Assembly (NCBI GenBank): GCA_003246895.1
Contig: QKCL01000004.1
Location: 1-45,876 of the forward strand
Length of the DNA: 45,876 bases
Direction: 5' to 3'
Source: Spirochaetota bacterium
GTDB lineage: Bacteria > Spirochaetota > UBA4802 > UBA5550
Position numbers and translations under genes: made by a program. The notes beneath the pieces are model-generated. The model was not told the origin of the DNA and searched no databases. It was given only the letters and a program-made list of their open reading frames with translations. This document shows positions 7,749-17,376 of this stretch, in pieces. Every line of letters begins with the position of its first letter. Position 1 is the first letter of the stretch.

Positions 7749-9452
7749 GTGAGGTGTCCCTTAAAAATGCGGAAATTGCTAAAAACAGTTATGCCGGTAC
7801 TGCTCCCTTTTTTCTTTATGGCAGTATCGGTTGATAAATTCAGCGAGGTTGTTTTTCAGAAACTTCCTGAACATTCACTTCATAATATTGATATCAAAAC
7901 AGAGGCCAATGGTGACAGGGCATATACTGTAAGCGATACAACATACAGTAAGAACATGCCTGTCTTTGACACGGACCTTCTCCTGACTTTTAACGGTAAT
8001 TCAGATAATCTCAACAGAGATGACACTTCAAAATATTCTGTGGCCTATTGTGAATACTATCCATACAATAAAAATGATTCCCTTGGCGGCGGATGCGCTA
8101 TGTTCTTCAAGAGCAATCATGGAATCAAGATTACAACAGTTCCGGGACTCTGGCTCGGCCAGAGCAGTGATCTGGGTTCATTTACAGTTGAATTCAGGTT
8201 CAGACTCAAAAACAGGGCAGGGGACGGTATTATTTTCTCCCGCCTTAGCAGCCTCTTCGGCATAAAAAAGGGTATTGAAATAAGGGCTGTAAACGGCTCT
8301 CTCTATTCAAAGCTTCACAACATGTTCAAAAAGTCAGACGGTTCCTGGACCGGGTCATCAAATATTTTCACAAAGGTTCCTCTCCTTGATAAGTGGTATC
8401 ACTACGGCCTTTCCTTTGACCGCATGACGGGCAAACTTACCGTGACCATGAACGGAAAAGAGGTTCATGCCGAGTACATGACAGGAACCGGAAATCCCGG
8501 TGAGGATGTATATGTTCCCTATTTCAGCCATGAGGACAGCCCGGGGTCGGGGCATTACATGGCGGACATGCCCCTTGTTAAAATAGGCATAAACTATACG
8601 GGCTGTATAGATGAACTCCGTATTTCCCAGCTTTCAATGGAAAGGCTTAAATCCGTTGGAAGCATAAATGTTTCACCATATAAAAGTACTGAAATGTCGG
8701 GCAGAATTCCCTTCAATCACGAGGGTGTAATAACAAGCCCCGTGTACAGCTTTGAAACAACAGGTTCCATGGTTGATTCCCTGAACTGGGAGGCCCGCAT
8801 GCCTGATAAAACATTCATCTGGGCTGAGTTCCGCATAGCCGACAGATACTTTGACAGAAACGATTCCAGCCTGAAATGGTACAGGGTTAAAAACGGTCAG
8901 CGGGGAATTTTCATGAAGAAAGACCCTTCCGGACTCTTTCTCAGGGGTAAATACTACCAGTGGAGGCTTCATCTTGTTTCATCTCCTGATGGGACAGAGG
9001 CTCCTGTCTTCAAAAAGCTTTCCGTCAGTTACAGAACCGATACAGCGCCTGTTGTGCCCATGTTCACGGAAATTGTAAAGGCCGGGAGCGGAAAGGTTAT
9101 TATCCGATGGAAGAAAAATGTGGATTACGACATTGCCGGGTACAGAATCTATTACGGTACCAGGGAAGGTGTCTATGACGGCATTATTTCCGCCATAAAT
9201 GGAAGAGCCATTGACAATTCAATGGCAAAGGGGACCTATATTGAGGTGGAGCTGGACAACAGTGTAATTGATGAAAACCGTAAAATTGACAGCAGAGGTG
9301 TTCTGAAGTATCCTCTTCTCAGGGATACGGTTCTCTACTTTTTTTCAGTGGCTGCATACGATTCCTACAGGGTCGGGACTGTATATAATCATGAGTCTAA
9401 ACTGTCAAAGCCTGTCACTGCAAGGCCATACGGCGGGTCTGAAATAAACTAA
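7749..9452 (+). CDS. Exported LamG-like / fibronectin type III protein
   Basis: The 567-residue product has an N-terminal hydrophobic signal (MPVLLPFFFMAVSV) and is predicted to be exported. Residues about 75-295 form a LamG/concanavalin-like jelly roll, seen in GSFTVEFRFRLKN, LDKWYHYGLSFD and TGCIDELRIS. Residues about 430-550 form a fibronectin type III domain: VIIRWKKNVDYDIAGYRIYY. Such pairings are common in surface adhesins and carbohydrate-binding proteins; no enzymatic domain is visible. The start could be GTG at 7749 (AAGGGA 6 bases upstream) or ATG at 7767; both keep the signal peptide. The exact ligand is unknown. Confidence 0.75.
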   Translation: MRCPLKMRKLLKTVMPVLLPFFFMAVSVDKFSEVVFQKLPEHSLHNIDIKTEANGDRAYTVSDTTYSKNMPVFDTDLLLTFNGNSDNLNRDDTSKYSVAYCEYYPYNKNDSLGGGCAMFFKSNHGIKITTVPGLWLGQSSDLGSFTVEFRFRLKNRAGDGIIFSRLSSLFGIKKGIEIRAVNGSLYSKLHNMFKKSDGSWTGSSNIFTKVPLLDKWYHYGLSFDRMTGKLTVTMNGKEVHAEYMTGTGNPGEDVYVPYFSHEDSPGSGHYMADMPLVKIGINYTGCIDELRISQLSMERLKSVGSINVSPYKSTEMSGRIPFNHEGVITSPVYSFETTGSMVDSLNWEARMPDKTFIWAEFRIADRYFDRNDSSLKWYRVKNGQRGIFMKKDPSGLFLRGKYYQWRLHLVSSPDGTEAPVFKKLSVSYRTDTAPVVPMFTEIVKAGSGKVIIRWKKNVDYDIAGYRIYYGTREGVYDGIISAINGRAIDNSMAKGTYIEVELDNSVIDENRKIDSRGVLKYPLLRDTVLYFFSVAAYDSYRVGTVYNHESKLSKPVTARPYGGSEIN

Positions 9453-9538
9453 AAGGCTCCTTTCTTCATTATTCCTATTGACTGATATGTCAGATAAAAT
9501 TAACTGGTTTATCAGCATATATTTTATACTTTAAACAG

Positions 9539-10933
9539 ATGAATATGACAAAAAGAGAATTCAATATTCCGGAGAATTTTTACAGAGATCTCCGGAGTTT
9601 TATCAACACCTTTCAGGAAAAGGGTTTTCAGTGCTACCTCATAGGGGGCTGCGTACGTGACCTGATTCTTGAACATGACATATACGATTATGACTTCGCA
9701 ACAGATGCCCGTCCTGAAGATGTTATGAAACTCTTCAGAAGGGTTGTGCCCACAGGTGTCAAGCACGGTACAGTTACTGTTCTGGTACACGGCATGGAAT
9801 TCGAGGTCACAACCTTCCGGGCAGACGGGAAGTACATCGACGGCAGAAGGCCCGAAAAGGTTCATTTTTCCGATTCACTTGAAGAGGATGTAAAGAGAAG
9901 GGACTTTACAATCAACGGACTGGCCTATGATATAAATGACAACAGGGTTATTGACTATGTTAAGGGCATTGCGGATCTTGAAAAGGGTATAATCCGCACA
10001 ATCGGAAGCCCCATGGACCGTTTTTCAGAGGACGGCCTCAGAACATACCGTGCATGCCGGTTTGCCTCAAAACTGGATTTTGAAATAGAGAAGGAGACCC
10101 TTTCGGCCATCAGCAGAACTCTCCATGTGGCGGAACTTGTTTCAGTTGAAAGAATCAAGGACGAGATCATGAAACTTCTCGGTACAGCAAAGCCCTCTGT
10201 GGGTTTTGAATACATGAGAGAAACCGGCCTTCTGAAACTCTGCCTTCCGGAACTGGACCTCTGCTACGGAGTTGAGCAGAACAAGTACCATGTTCACGAC
10301 ATATACTATCACAGCCTCTATGCATGCGACGCCGCGCCCAAGGACCAGCCTTTGATAAGGCTTGCGGCGCTTCTTCACGATATAGGCAAGGTCAGGACAA
10401 GAAGGGAAGGCGCAGACGGAGATTATACTTTCTACAACCATGAGGTAATCGGCGCAAGAATGGTTAGAAAACTAATGCGCAGACTGAGATTTTCAAACAG
10501 CGACCTGGACACTGTAAACAATCTCGTCATTAATCATATGTTTCACTATACCGATGACTGGAGCGACGGTGCGGTCCGGAGGTTCATGAAAAAGGTGGGA
10601 GTTGATAATATCGAAGACCTCTTCTCTCTCAGGGAGGCTGACCGGGTCGGAAACGGTTCAAGAAGCGGACTCCCTGAACCCATAAGGATTCTCCAGAAGC
10701 GGATAGACATTATAATTGAGGCCGAGAACGCCATCTCCGTCAGGGATCTTGACATAAACGGGAATATAATCATGGAACTCTTCAGCATCAGGCCCGGGCC
10801 TGCAATCGGCATAATACTGAATGATCTCCTTGAGCTGGTGCTGGACGACCCTGAACTCAATACTCGTGAGATTCTCATTGAAAACGCGAAGAAAATATGG
10901 TCAGCTCTGGAAGAGGAGGGAAAAGCCAAGTGA
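9539..10933 (+). CDS. cca: CCA-adding tRNA nucleotidyltransferase / poly(A) polymerase family protein with HD domain
   Basis: The 464-residue product belongs to class II tRNA nucleotidyltransferases. Residues 20-160 are the nucleotidyltransferase head: GGCVRDLIL, then YDYDFATDA with the two metal-binding Asp residues, and RRDFTINGLAYD. A poly(A)-polymerase-type RNA-binding region with YRACRFASKL follows. An HD phosphohydrolase domain at about 255-370 contains LLHDIGK and NHEVIGARM. Such HD-containing forms usually add or repair the 3' CCA of tRNA, though poly(A) polymerase activity cannot be excluded from sequence. No ribosome-binding site precedes the ATG, and a TATACT lies only nine bases upstream, so the mRNA may be leaderless. 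Its last 33 bases overlap the convergent barrel gene. Confidence 0.88.
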   Translation: MNMTKREFNIPENFYRDLRSFINTFQEKGFQCYLIGGCVRDLILEHDIYDYDFATDARPEDVMKLFRRVVPTGVKHGTVTVLVHGMEFEVTTFRADGKYIDGRRPEKVHFSDSLEEDVKRRDFTINGLAYDINDNRVIDYVKGIADLEKGIIRTIGSPMDRFSEDGLRTYRACRFASKLDFEIEKETLSAISRTLHVAELVSVERIKDEIMKLLGTAKPSVGFEYMRETGLLKLCLPELDLCYGVEQNKYHVHDIYYHSLYACDAAPKDQPLIRLAALLHDIGKVRTRREGADGDYTFYNHEVIGARMVRKLMRRLRFSNSDLDTVNNLVINHMFHYTDDWSDGAVRRFMKKVGVDNIEDLFSLREADRVGNGSRSGLPEPIRILQKRIDIIIEAENAISVRDLDINGNIIMELFSIRPGPAIGIILNDLLELVLDDPELNTREILIENAKKIWSALEEEGKAK

Positions 10934-12493
10934 CAGGTTTTTCTCTGACCTCCCCCTGGAACGTTCATCTTCATATCTGAAGAATGAACTGCTCTTTCCT
11001 GTTCTGCAGCCTGCCCGGGCTGCATAGACCGAAGTCTTTTCCCAGTAGAATCTTCCTGAGAATGTCCCACTTTCCACAGGGTCTGGTGTAAAGTATATGG
11101 GTAAATCCCTGTCCGGGTCAATGTATGAAAATCCTGCTGACAATTCGAAACCGCTTGTAATTAATAATTTCACTGAAAGGGATGCGCCTGCTGAATATGT
11201 TCCCTTATCCTCCTGGAGAACGGATTTAAGTGAAAGTGAAATGTACGGGGCCGGGGAGGCTGTGAACTTAAATGTTCCCTGTCCGGTTCCGGTTTCTCCG
11301 TTGTAAGTGAGTCTCTTGAGTTTCAGCAGGCAGGAGACAGACTTTCCATATTCTGTTTTCAGGTGCAGTTCCTGAACAGTTTTTCTGTCAAGCTCGGTGT
11401 CGTACCTGTCGGGAGTGAGGTCCCTTTCACTGTAGAATCTGGTTCCCAGGGCCGTAAAATCTGTAAAGGCATATGACATTTTAAGTTCAATTATCCGTTC
11501 AGGCCATGTCCTTCCGGAAGAGTGGGGAGAGTAGAAGTTCCTGTCACAGTCCTTACCGGAAAAGGAGAAAGACGTCCCCTTCTCCTTCATGGAAATTCCC
11601 CATGTCACTGCTTTTCCGTTTCTTGTTTTTTCATCCATGAACGATGAGGCCGCGCCTTCCACATGGGCGCTTAGAAAACTGTCCCTGAATGAAAGAAATG
11701 CCCCCATGTTGCGGGCTCTGGTGATACCGGTGTCTGAACAGTCTGAATCCATGTACCACTTCAGAGGGGAACCGTCCTCGTCGGCAAGTTCTGTCTGAAT
11801 AATGCAGTATCCCAGTGTGAGTTTTTTTAAAAGTGTGGAGGAGAGAATTATTCCCCTGTCCATAACAAATACCGGAGTCCGTGATGTTCCTGTGCAGTAT
11901 ATTTTTGAGAGGACCGTGTCCAGGGATGATCCTGTGCCTCCTGCTGAAACGTCCTGGTCGCTGATGTATCTGGTTCTGCGGGAGATGAATGCTGTCACAG
12001 AAGATGAATAGAATGAATTTATGCCGCCGAACGGGCTGACCTGCAGTGCCATGCCCATGAAGGGGTACAGGGGGCTTGAGTCTCCGGCAAGGGAGATTTG
12101 CCGGCCGCCGGGTGAGAAGAGCCTGGAGGAGAATGGATCTCCGCCCATGAACACCTTTTTCCCCAGGACAAGTCCCGTGCCGAAAGAGGTGGTGTATGCG
12201 CCGGCAATAATTTTTAAAATGGATCTGTCGCTGCCCGATGAAAAACCGAACGTGTAATAGTCTTCGCCCCTGTCTGCGTTGCGGTAGACAGACGATTCCG
12301 CCCTGAGACAGTCCATTGCCGAAACCGATACTGTTCCCCTGAAGTACCGGTTTTCCGCTCCGCTTTCATAATCCTCTATGTCCTGTCCGTATCTGAAACT
12401 CACAAGCGCCGAGTGCTGCGGTGCTGAAGCTTTTACCGGGAAAGTCACGGCAAAGACTGATGCAATGAACGGGAGAATTATTTTTTTGCGCAG
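10901..12493 (-). CDS. Predicted exported beta-barrel-like protein with a non-standard start
   Basis: The body is a long series of alternating amphipathic strands rich in Ser, Thr, Tyr and Gly, ending LSLGFSLLFQS; this is the pattern of an outer-membrane barrel. No ATG begins the frame. The first usual start codon is a GTG at 12448, but the codons before it encode RKKIILPFIASVFAV and an Ala-Ser-Ala cleavage site, a clear signal peptide. That places initiation near a CTG at 12493, overlapping the end of the previous gene. Alternatively the frame is entered by slippage on the seven-A run (12481-12487). The upstream gene encodes a helix-hairpin-helix surface protein. Function unknown; the 3' end overlaps cca by 33 bases. 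Confidence 0.65.
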   Translation of the reverse strand: MRKKIILPFIASVFAVTFPVKASAPQHSALVSFRYGQDIEDYESGAENRYFRGTVSVSAMDCLRAESSVYRNADRGEDYYTFGFSSGSDRSILKIIAGAYTTSFGTGLVLGKKVFMGGDPFSSRLFSPGGRQISLAGDSSPLYPFMGMALQVSPFGGINSFYSSSVTAFISRRTRYISDQDVSAGGTGSSLDTVLSKIYCTGTSRTPVFVMDRGIILSSTLLKKLTLGYCIIQTELADEDGSPLKWYMDSDCSDTGITRARNMGAFLSFRDSFLSAHVEGAASSFMDEKTRNGKAVTWGISMKEKGTSFSFSGKDCDRNFYSPHSSGRTWPERIIELKMSYAFTDFTALGTRFYSERDLTPDRYDTELDRKTVQELHLKTEYGKSVSCLLKLKRLTYNGETGTGQGTFKFTASPAPYISLSLKSVLQEDKGTYSAGASLSVKLLITSGFELSAGFSYIDPDRDLPIYFTPDPVESGTFSGRFYWEKTSVYAARAGCRTGKSSSFFRYEDERSRGRSEKNLSLGFSLLFQS

Positions 12494-13782
12494 AGTCCTG
12501 ATATGGCCTCCCTCTCCGCAGGAGTGAGTTCACTGTCCTGTGACATGAAATATCCGAGTCTTGCCCTGTCAAAGACGGAAATCTCCGAGTATTTAAGGGC
12601 CCTTGATGCCCTGACCCCCCTTGACAGCAGTTTTTTGAACATAACCCTGACTCTTGCTTTTTTCTCAAGAAGCCATGACTTCCGGGAATATCTTTTTTTA
12701 GGGCCCCTGCTTTTCAGAAAGTTATCCCTTTCAAGGCCGTATATACAGGGAAGAATTTCCCTTATCTGCCATGCACTGAGTCCGGCCCTTGCCAGTGCCT
12801 CCTGTGAGATGGGCCCGAATTTTTCCCTGTAAGCAGCAATTCTCCGTGCCATGGTCTCGTCTATGTGCGGAATTTTCAGAAGTTCTTCATGTCCTGCAGT
12901 GTTTATGTTTATGAGTTCCATTTGGGGGATGACGCCGTCCCCATCTCCTTCACCAGTTTTTTTTGCATGGTCCGGAGCAGTTGTGTCTGTCCCCGGGATA
13001 AAGGAGATGCCCATTCTGTGGCTGTAGCCCAGAAATTCGTGGTGGCTCAGCCCGTAGTCAAGAGTCATTCTGCCCAGTATTACTGATACGGACGATGTGA
13101 AGGTTTCTGTGCCCTGGGAGTACCCTGCCCTCACTATTAGTGCCGGAAGGGGCCTTGAGGTGAGGGAGAATGAATTTATTTTTCCCGAAGAGCTGCGGGA
13201 GATGTTCCATGAAAAGGAGATGAGTCTTCCCCGCATGAGTGTAAAGCCTGCGCAGTCAAATGATTCGGGGCCGTATCCTCCTTCGAGGTATGACCTTATG
13301 TTTGTTTTCATTAAAGAAACCGTTAGAATTTCAAGGGGCCTAGATGAAGCAGAAAGGCCGAAGTCACAGAATGCTTCACTGCGGGAGAGCCCGCCGCCGG
13401 AAATATTAAGGCTCCGGATGGAGCCTTCCGCCCCGGCGGAGAAGTACTGGAACGGGGAAAGAGCCCCGGACATGGAATATGTGTTTTCCCTGTAAAAGTC
13501 TGTGCCGAAACTCTCCCACCTGAAGAGAAAGCCGGAATGTTTCCAGGGAAATGAAACCGAAGCAGATGATGTTTCGATTTCACTGCCGTAATATGGGCGT
13601 CCGCATGAGAAATGCGAATTGAACCCCTTTGTAAATGGTATGAGTGAAGGGGTGGTTATTTCCCCGGGAAGAATGTATTCCTGTGATGCGTATGGATATG
13701 GAAAATGTGCAGTTGCTCCGCCGCTGCTGTATTCAAAGGACTGCACAAAGTACAGTGCCGCAGAAACAATGAGCGCATGCAT
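12478..13782 (-). CDS. Exported protein with ComEA-like helix-hairpin-helix domain
   Basis: The 434-residue product starts with a short hydrophobic signal (MHALIVSAALYFVQSF). Residues 20-285 are strand-rich and barrel-like. Residues about 290-345 form a ComEA-type helix-hairpin-helix pair (ELININTAGHEELLKIP, then ARRIAAYREKFGPI), known for non-specific DNA binding. A basic helical stretch follows, ending SGLCAKK. The start overlaps the stop of the lamin-tail gene as TAATG, indicating translational coupling. The last codons are GCA AAA AAA TAA, a slippery sequence; a shift of -1 would continue into the downstream barrel gene. In Bacteroidetes, helix-hairpin-helix segments and barrels can occur in one chain (from memory), so a fused product is possible. 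Confidence 0.72.
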   Translation of the reverse strand: MHALIVSAALYFVQSFEYSSGGATAHFPYPYASQEYILPGEITTPSLIPFTKGFNSHFSCGRPYYGSEIETSSASVSFPWKHSGFLFRWESFGTDFYRENTYSMSGALSPFQYFSAGAEGSIRSLNISGGGLSRSEAFCDFGLSASSRPLEILTVSLMKTNIRSYLEGGYGPESFDCAGFTLMRGRLISFSWNISRSSSGKINSFSLTSRPLPALIVRAGYSQGTETFTSSVSVILGRMTLDYGLSHHEFLGYSHRMGISFIPGTDTTAPDHAKKTGEGDGDGVIPQMELININTAGHEELLKIPHIDETMARRIAAYREKFGPISQEALARAGLSAWQIREILPCIYGLERDNFLKSRGPKKRYSRKSWLLEKKARVRVMFKKLLSRGVRASRALKYSEISVFDRARLGYFMSQDSELTPAEREAISGLCAKK

Positions 13783-14789
13783 TACTTCATAACCATGGAG
13801 AACGTGAGAATCTTCTTCTGTGTACCGCCCTTGTCTGCAACAGCCTCAATATGGAAGAGGCACAGGCCGGTTTTCAGGGGCCTGGTGAAGTCTGCTTTTG
13901 TGAAGGAAAGTGAATGAAAGCCGGGAAAGAGTTTATCGCTGCTCCCCTTTGATGCGATTTTCACGCCGATGGAATTGAATACCCTTACCCTGATGGTGCA
14001 TTTTCTGAATATTTTGAAGTTTACCGATATCCTCTGATTGGGCCTGTCCATGGGGAATACCCTGGGTGTATTTACCACGGAGAATATTTTGCCCGAGTCG
14101 CCGTTTATAAAAATGTTCTCCCTGCCCGGCGTTGAAAAACCTGTCACTGCAAAGTCGGCCAGGCTGTTGCTGTCGGAAACCCTGATCCGCGATAAAGTTG
14201 ACCATTCATTGAGTCCGTCACTGCCCGTGAAGCAGCACCAGTCCTGTGGGTTCAGGGAACCGGTTTTGTTCCATGCAAGCATCGACACTGCGCAGTTCAG
14301 GTATTTTTCAATGTCGCTGTTTATGGAACCGTCCCTGTTTGAGAATGCCACGAAGTCAATGATGCCGCCGTTTTCCGGGTCATCGTCTGTGTCCAGGGCC
14401 ACGACACAGTCCGTGTTCCAGAGTCCGTAATTGCGGCAGTATATGTCCCTGATGCCGTTGCCGTTTATATCTCCTGCCGAATCTGTTTCACTTTCAAGAG
14501 TTTCGGAAGTGAAATGGATTACTGCGAATCGGTCGTCAAAGGGTGTTGCAGGGTCGTCTGCTGGTTTCAGTGTCACCGGAGAGGACGCAACAGGATAATT
14601 TGTGCCCCTGTACATGGTCACATAGAGGACTGAAATGTCCCGGTCTCCCTCTCCTCCATTGTGAAAAATTTCAACCCAGTCCGCTGAGCCGCCTGCGGAT
14701 ATTTCATTTATCAGTATTTCTGCTTCGCCATGGCCTGTGAATGTAAAAATTAAGGCAGCAGCCGCTGTGATTCGTATTATCTGTGTCAT
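13782..14789 (-). CDS. Exported lamin-tail-domain protein with C-terminal strand-rich end
   Basis: With the ATG at 14789 (AAGGA eight bases upstream) the protein has 335 residues. It starts with a signal peptide (ITAAAALIFTFTGHGEA). Residues 24-180 match the lamin tail domain: ILINEISAGGSADWVEIFH at its head, then DTDDDPENGGIIDFVAFSN. The C-terminal 90 residues (RVRVFNSIGVKIASKG...FHSLSF) resemble FlgD-like or type IX-type Ig modules. Lamin-tail domains occur in secreted nucleases and surface proteins. Here it heads an operon with a DNA-binding helix-hairpin-helix protein, so a surface role involving DNA is possible but unproven. A longer in-frame start at 14855 would bury the signal and is rejected. 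Confidence 0.72.
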   Translation of the reverse strand: MTQIIRITAAAALIFTFTGHGEAEILINEISAGGSADWVEIFHNGGEGDRDISVLYVTMYRGTNYPVASSPVTLKPADDPATPFDDRFAVIHFTSETLESETDSAGDINGNGIRDIYCRNYGLWNTDCVVALDTDDDPENGGIIDFVAFSNRDGSINSDIEKYLNCAVSMLAWNKTGSLNPQDWCCFTGSDGLNEWSTLSRIRVSDSNSLADFAVTGFSTPGRENIFINGDSGKIFSVVNTPRVFPMDRPNQRISVNFKIFRKCTIRVRVFNSIGVKIASKGSSDKLFPGFHSLSFTKADFTRPLKTGLCLFHIEAVADKGGTQKKILTFSMVMK

Positions 14790-14942
14790 TGAGGTTTCCT
14801 TTGTCCTTTCTGGTAAAACGAAACAGTCAGCTTTCGGGTTAAGGAGGGAGGGCAAAAAAATGACGTTTTTTGTTTTTTTAGGTGGTAAAAAAACAGTGAA
14901 TATTGATTATCGCTAAGATATTATATAGCCACGGAGATTTGA

Positions 14943-17363
14943 ATGGATTTTGATGATATACTGTCGGAAAACAGCGATTTTTCACTGGAGGCCGAGGTCC
15001 TTGACGGGGATCTTATCTCCATTGACCATGTTCTTCCTGAACAGCTTTTCCTTGTGCCAATCAGGTACAGACCCATATTCCCGGGGATAGTGACACCGTT
15101 GATAATATCCCAGGGGAAATTTACCAAGGTAATTGACCGTGTAATTGAGGAGTCCCGTACCCTGGGCCTCATTCTCATTAAGGATGACGAAAAGGGTGAA
15201 ATCGATTTTGACGATATATATACATACGGTACAGCCGCAAGAATTCTCAAGAAGATCAACCTCCCCGACGGCGGAGTAAATGTTCTCATAAACAGCGTAA
15301 AGCGTTTTAAAATAAAGAAGAGAATCGAACACAAGAAGTATCTCGTTGCCGATGTTGAGTATCTCGATGATATAATGGAAAAAAAGGAGAGGATGGAGAT
15401 CAAGGCCTACACTCGTGAGGTCCTTGGAAAACTAAAGAAACTCTCCGACAACAACCCTCTTTTCACGGAGGAGATGAAACTCACCATGCTCAATGTTGAG
15501 GAGCCTGGTAAAATTGCGGATTTTGTCACTTCTATTCTGAATATTGAAAAGGACGAGTATCAGGAGGTCCTTGAGATACTCAATGTGAGAGACAGGCTCC
15601 AGAGGGTACTTCAGTTTCTCCACAAGGAGATGGAGGTTGCTGACGTTCAGAAGAAGATTCAGAACCAGATAAGCGACAAGATAGACAAGCAGCAGCGTGA
15701 ATACTTTTTAAGGGAACAGCTCAAGGCCATAAGGCAGGAGCTTGGAATCGACGAGGACGAGCGGTCCGTTGAAGTGAGAGAGATGCGCAAGCAGATCGAG
15801 AAACTTAACCTTCAGGGTGAAGTTAAGGAGAAGGTTGAGGAGGAGATCGACAGGTTCCTGTACATGGAACCTGCCTCATCGGAGTACTCCCTCACAAAGA
15901 ACTATATTGACACAATACTGGCACTGCCCTGGAACAACCTCACAGAGGATTCCATTGACCTTGACAAGGCCGAGAAGATACTCAACAAGGACCACTACGG
16001 CCTTGAGGATGTGAAGAAGAGAATTCTCGAGTTCATAGCCCTGAGAAAAATAAAGCCCGATGCCAAGGGTTCAATTATTTGTCTTGTGGGCCCTCCCGGT
16101 GTGGGAAAGACTTCCCTTGGCAAGTCAATTGCCAGATCCCTTAACAGGAGCTTCTTCCGTATGTCCCTTGGCGGTATGCGTGATGAGGCTGAAATCAAGG
16201 GACACAGAAGAACCTATATCGGAGCAATGCCCGGAAAGATCGTGCAGGGACTTAAAATATGCAAGAGCAGAAATCCTGTTTTCATGCTCGACGAAATAGA
16301 CAAACTGGGCCAGAGCTATCAGGGTGACCCGGCGTCCGCCCTTCTTGAAGTGCTGGATCCTGAACAGAATTCCGATTTCAGGGACCACTATCTGGATCTG
16401 CCCTTTGATCTTTCAGACGTTCTCTTTGTAACAACGGCAAATACCCTTGATACAATACCTCAGGTTCTTGCCGACAGAATGGAGATAATAAGGCTTTCCG
16501 GCTACATCGCCATGGAGAAGTACGAAATTGCCAGGAGATACCTCCTTCCAAAACAGCTCCGGGAGCACGGCCTTGAAAAGAGCGCCGTGAAACTGGACAA
16601 GGACGGTTACCTTTCCATAATTCACGGCTGGGCCAGGGAGTCCGGCGTGAGAAACCTTGAAAGACAGATTGAAAAGATATGCCGTAAAACCGCCACCCTC
16701 GTTGCAAAGGGTGAGAAACTACCCAAAAATGCCCTGGAAATTGAACAGCTCAGGGACTATCTGGGAACAGAGGTGTTCCAGCAGGACGAGAAGCCCAGCA
16801 TTACAAAACCCGGAATCGTCACAGGTCTTGCCTGGACATCCCTGGGAGGTGTGACTCTCACTGTTGAGTCAATATCTGTAAAAGGCAAGGGCGGCCCGGG
16901 ACTTAAACTTACCGGGCAGCTCGGTGATGTAATGGTTGAGTCTGCAAACATCGCATATACATACGTAAATTCAATTTTCGCTGAGGATGAAGCTGCCAGA
17001 AAGTATTTTGACGAAATGGTAATACATCTTCATGTTCCCGAAGGGGCAACTCCAAAGGACGGTCCTTCGGCAGGTATTACAATGGCAACAGCCATCTATT
17101 CACTGGTCACAGGGAGAATAGCAAGATCAGACCTTGCCATGACAGGGGAGCTCACACTTTCAGGCAAGGTGCTGCCCATTGGAGGTGTGAAGGAGAAGGT
17201 CATTGCTGCCAAAATGGCGGGGCAGAAGCATATAATTCTCCCATCTGATAACAAAAAAGATCTGCAGGATATTCCGGAATATGTGAAAAAAGGGCTGACT
17301 TTTCACCTCGTAAGTGATATACTAGAAGTAGTGGAGATTGCACTTACCAAAAGGAAAAAGTAG
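14943..17363 (+). CDS. lon: ATP-dependent Lon protease
   Basis: The 806-residue protein has the full bacterial Lon layout. Residues 35-235 are the N-terminal substrate-binding domain, beginning LFLVPIRYRPIFPGIVTPL. A helical linker follows, then an AAA+ ATPase domain with Walker A GPPGVGKTS near residue 381 and Walker B FMLDEIDK. The C-terminal serine protease domain has catalytic Ser in KDGPSAG (near 708) and Lys in GGVKEKVIAAK (near 750). It degrades misfolded and regulatory proteins in the cytoplasm. The start follows CACGGAG. A short N-terminal extension of about 35 acidic residues precedes the usual domain. The ComFB-family gene follows after 13 bases and is probably co-transcribed. Confidence 0.96.
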   Translation: MDFDDILSENSDFSLEAEVLDGDLISIDHVLPEQLFLVPIRYRPIFPGIVTPLIISQGKFTKVIDRVIEESRTLGLILIKDDEKGEIDFDDIYTYGTAARILKKINLPDGGVNVLINSVKRFKIKKRIEHKKYLVADVEYLDDIMEKKERMEIKAYTREVLGKLKKLSDNNPLFTEEMKLTMLNVEEPGKIADFVTSILNIEKDEYQEVLEILNVRDRLQRVLQFLHKEMEVADVQKKIQNQISDKIDKQQREYFLREQLKAIRQELGIDEDERSVEVREMRKQIEKLNLQGEVKEKVEEEIDRFLYMEPASSEYSLTKNYIDTILALPWNNLTEDSIDLDKAEKILNKDHYGLEDVKKRILEFIALRKIKPDAKGSIICLVGPPGVGKTSLGKSIARSLNRSFFRMSLGGMRDEAEIKGHRRTYIGAMPGKIVQGLKICKSRNPVFMLDEIDKLGQSYQGDPASALLEVLDPEQNSDFRDHYLDLPFDLSDVLFVTTANTLDTIPQVLADRMEIIRLSGYIAMEKYEIARRYLLPKQLREHGLEKSAVKLDKDGYLSIIHGWARESGVRNLERQIEKICRKTATLVAKGEKLPKNALEIEQLRDYLGTEVFQQDEKPSITKPGIVTGLAWTSLGGVTLTVESISVKGKGGPGLKLTGQLGDVMVESANIAYTYVNSIFAEDEAARKYFDEMVIHLHVPEGATPKDGPSAGITMATAIYSLVTGRIARSDLAMTGELTLSGKVLPIGGVKEKVIAAKMAGQKHIILPSDNKKDLQDIPEYVKKGLTFHLVSDILEVVEIALTKRKK

Positions 17364-17376
17364 GGGGCTCGTTTAA

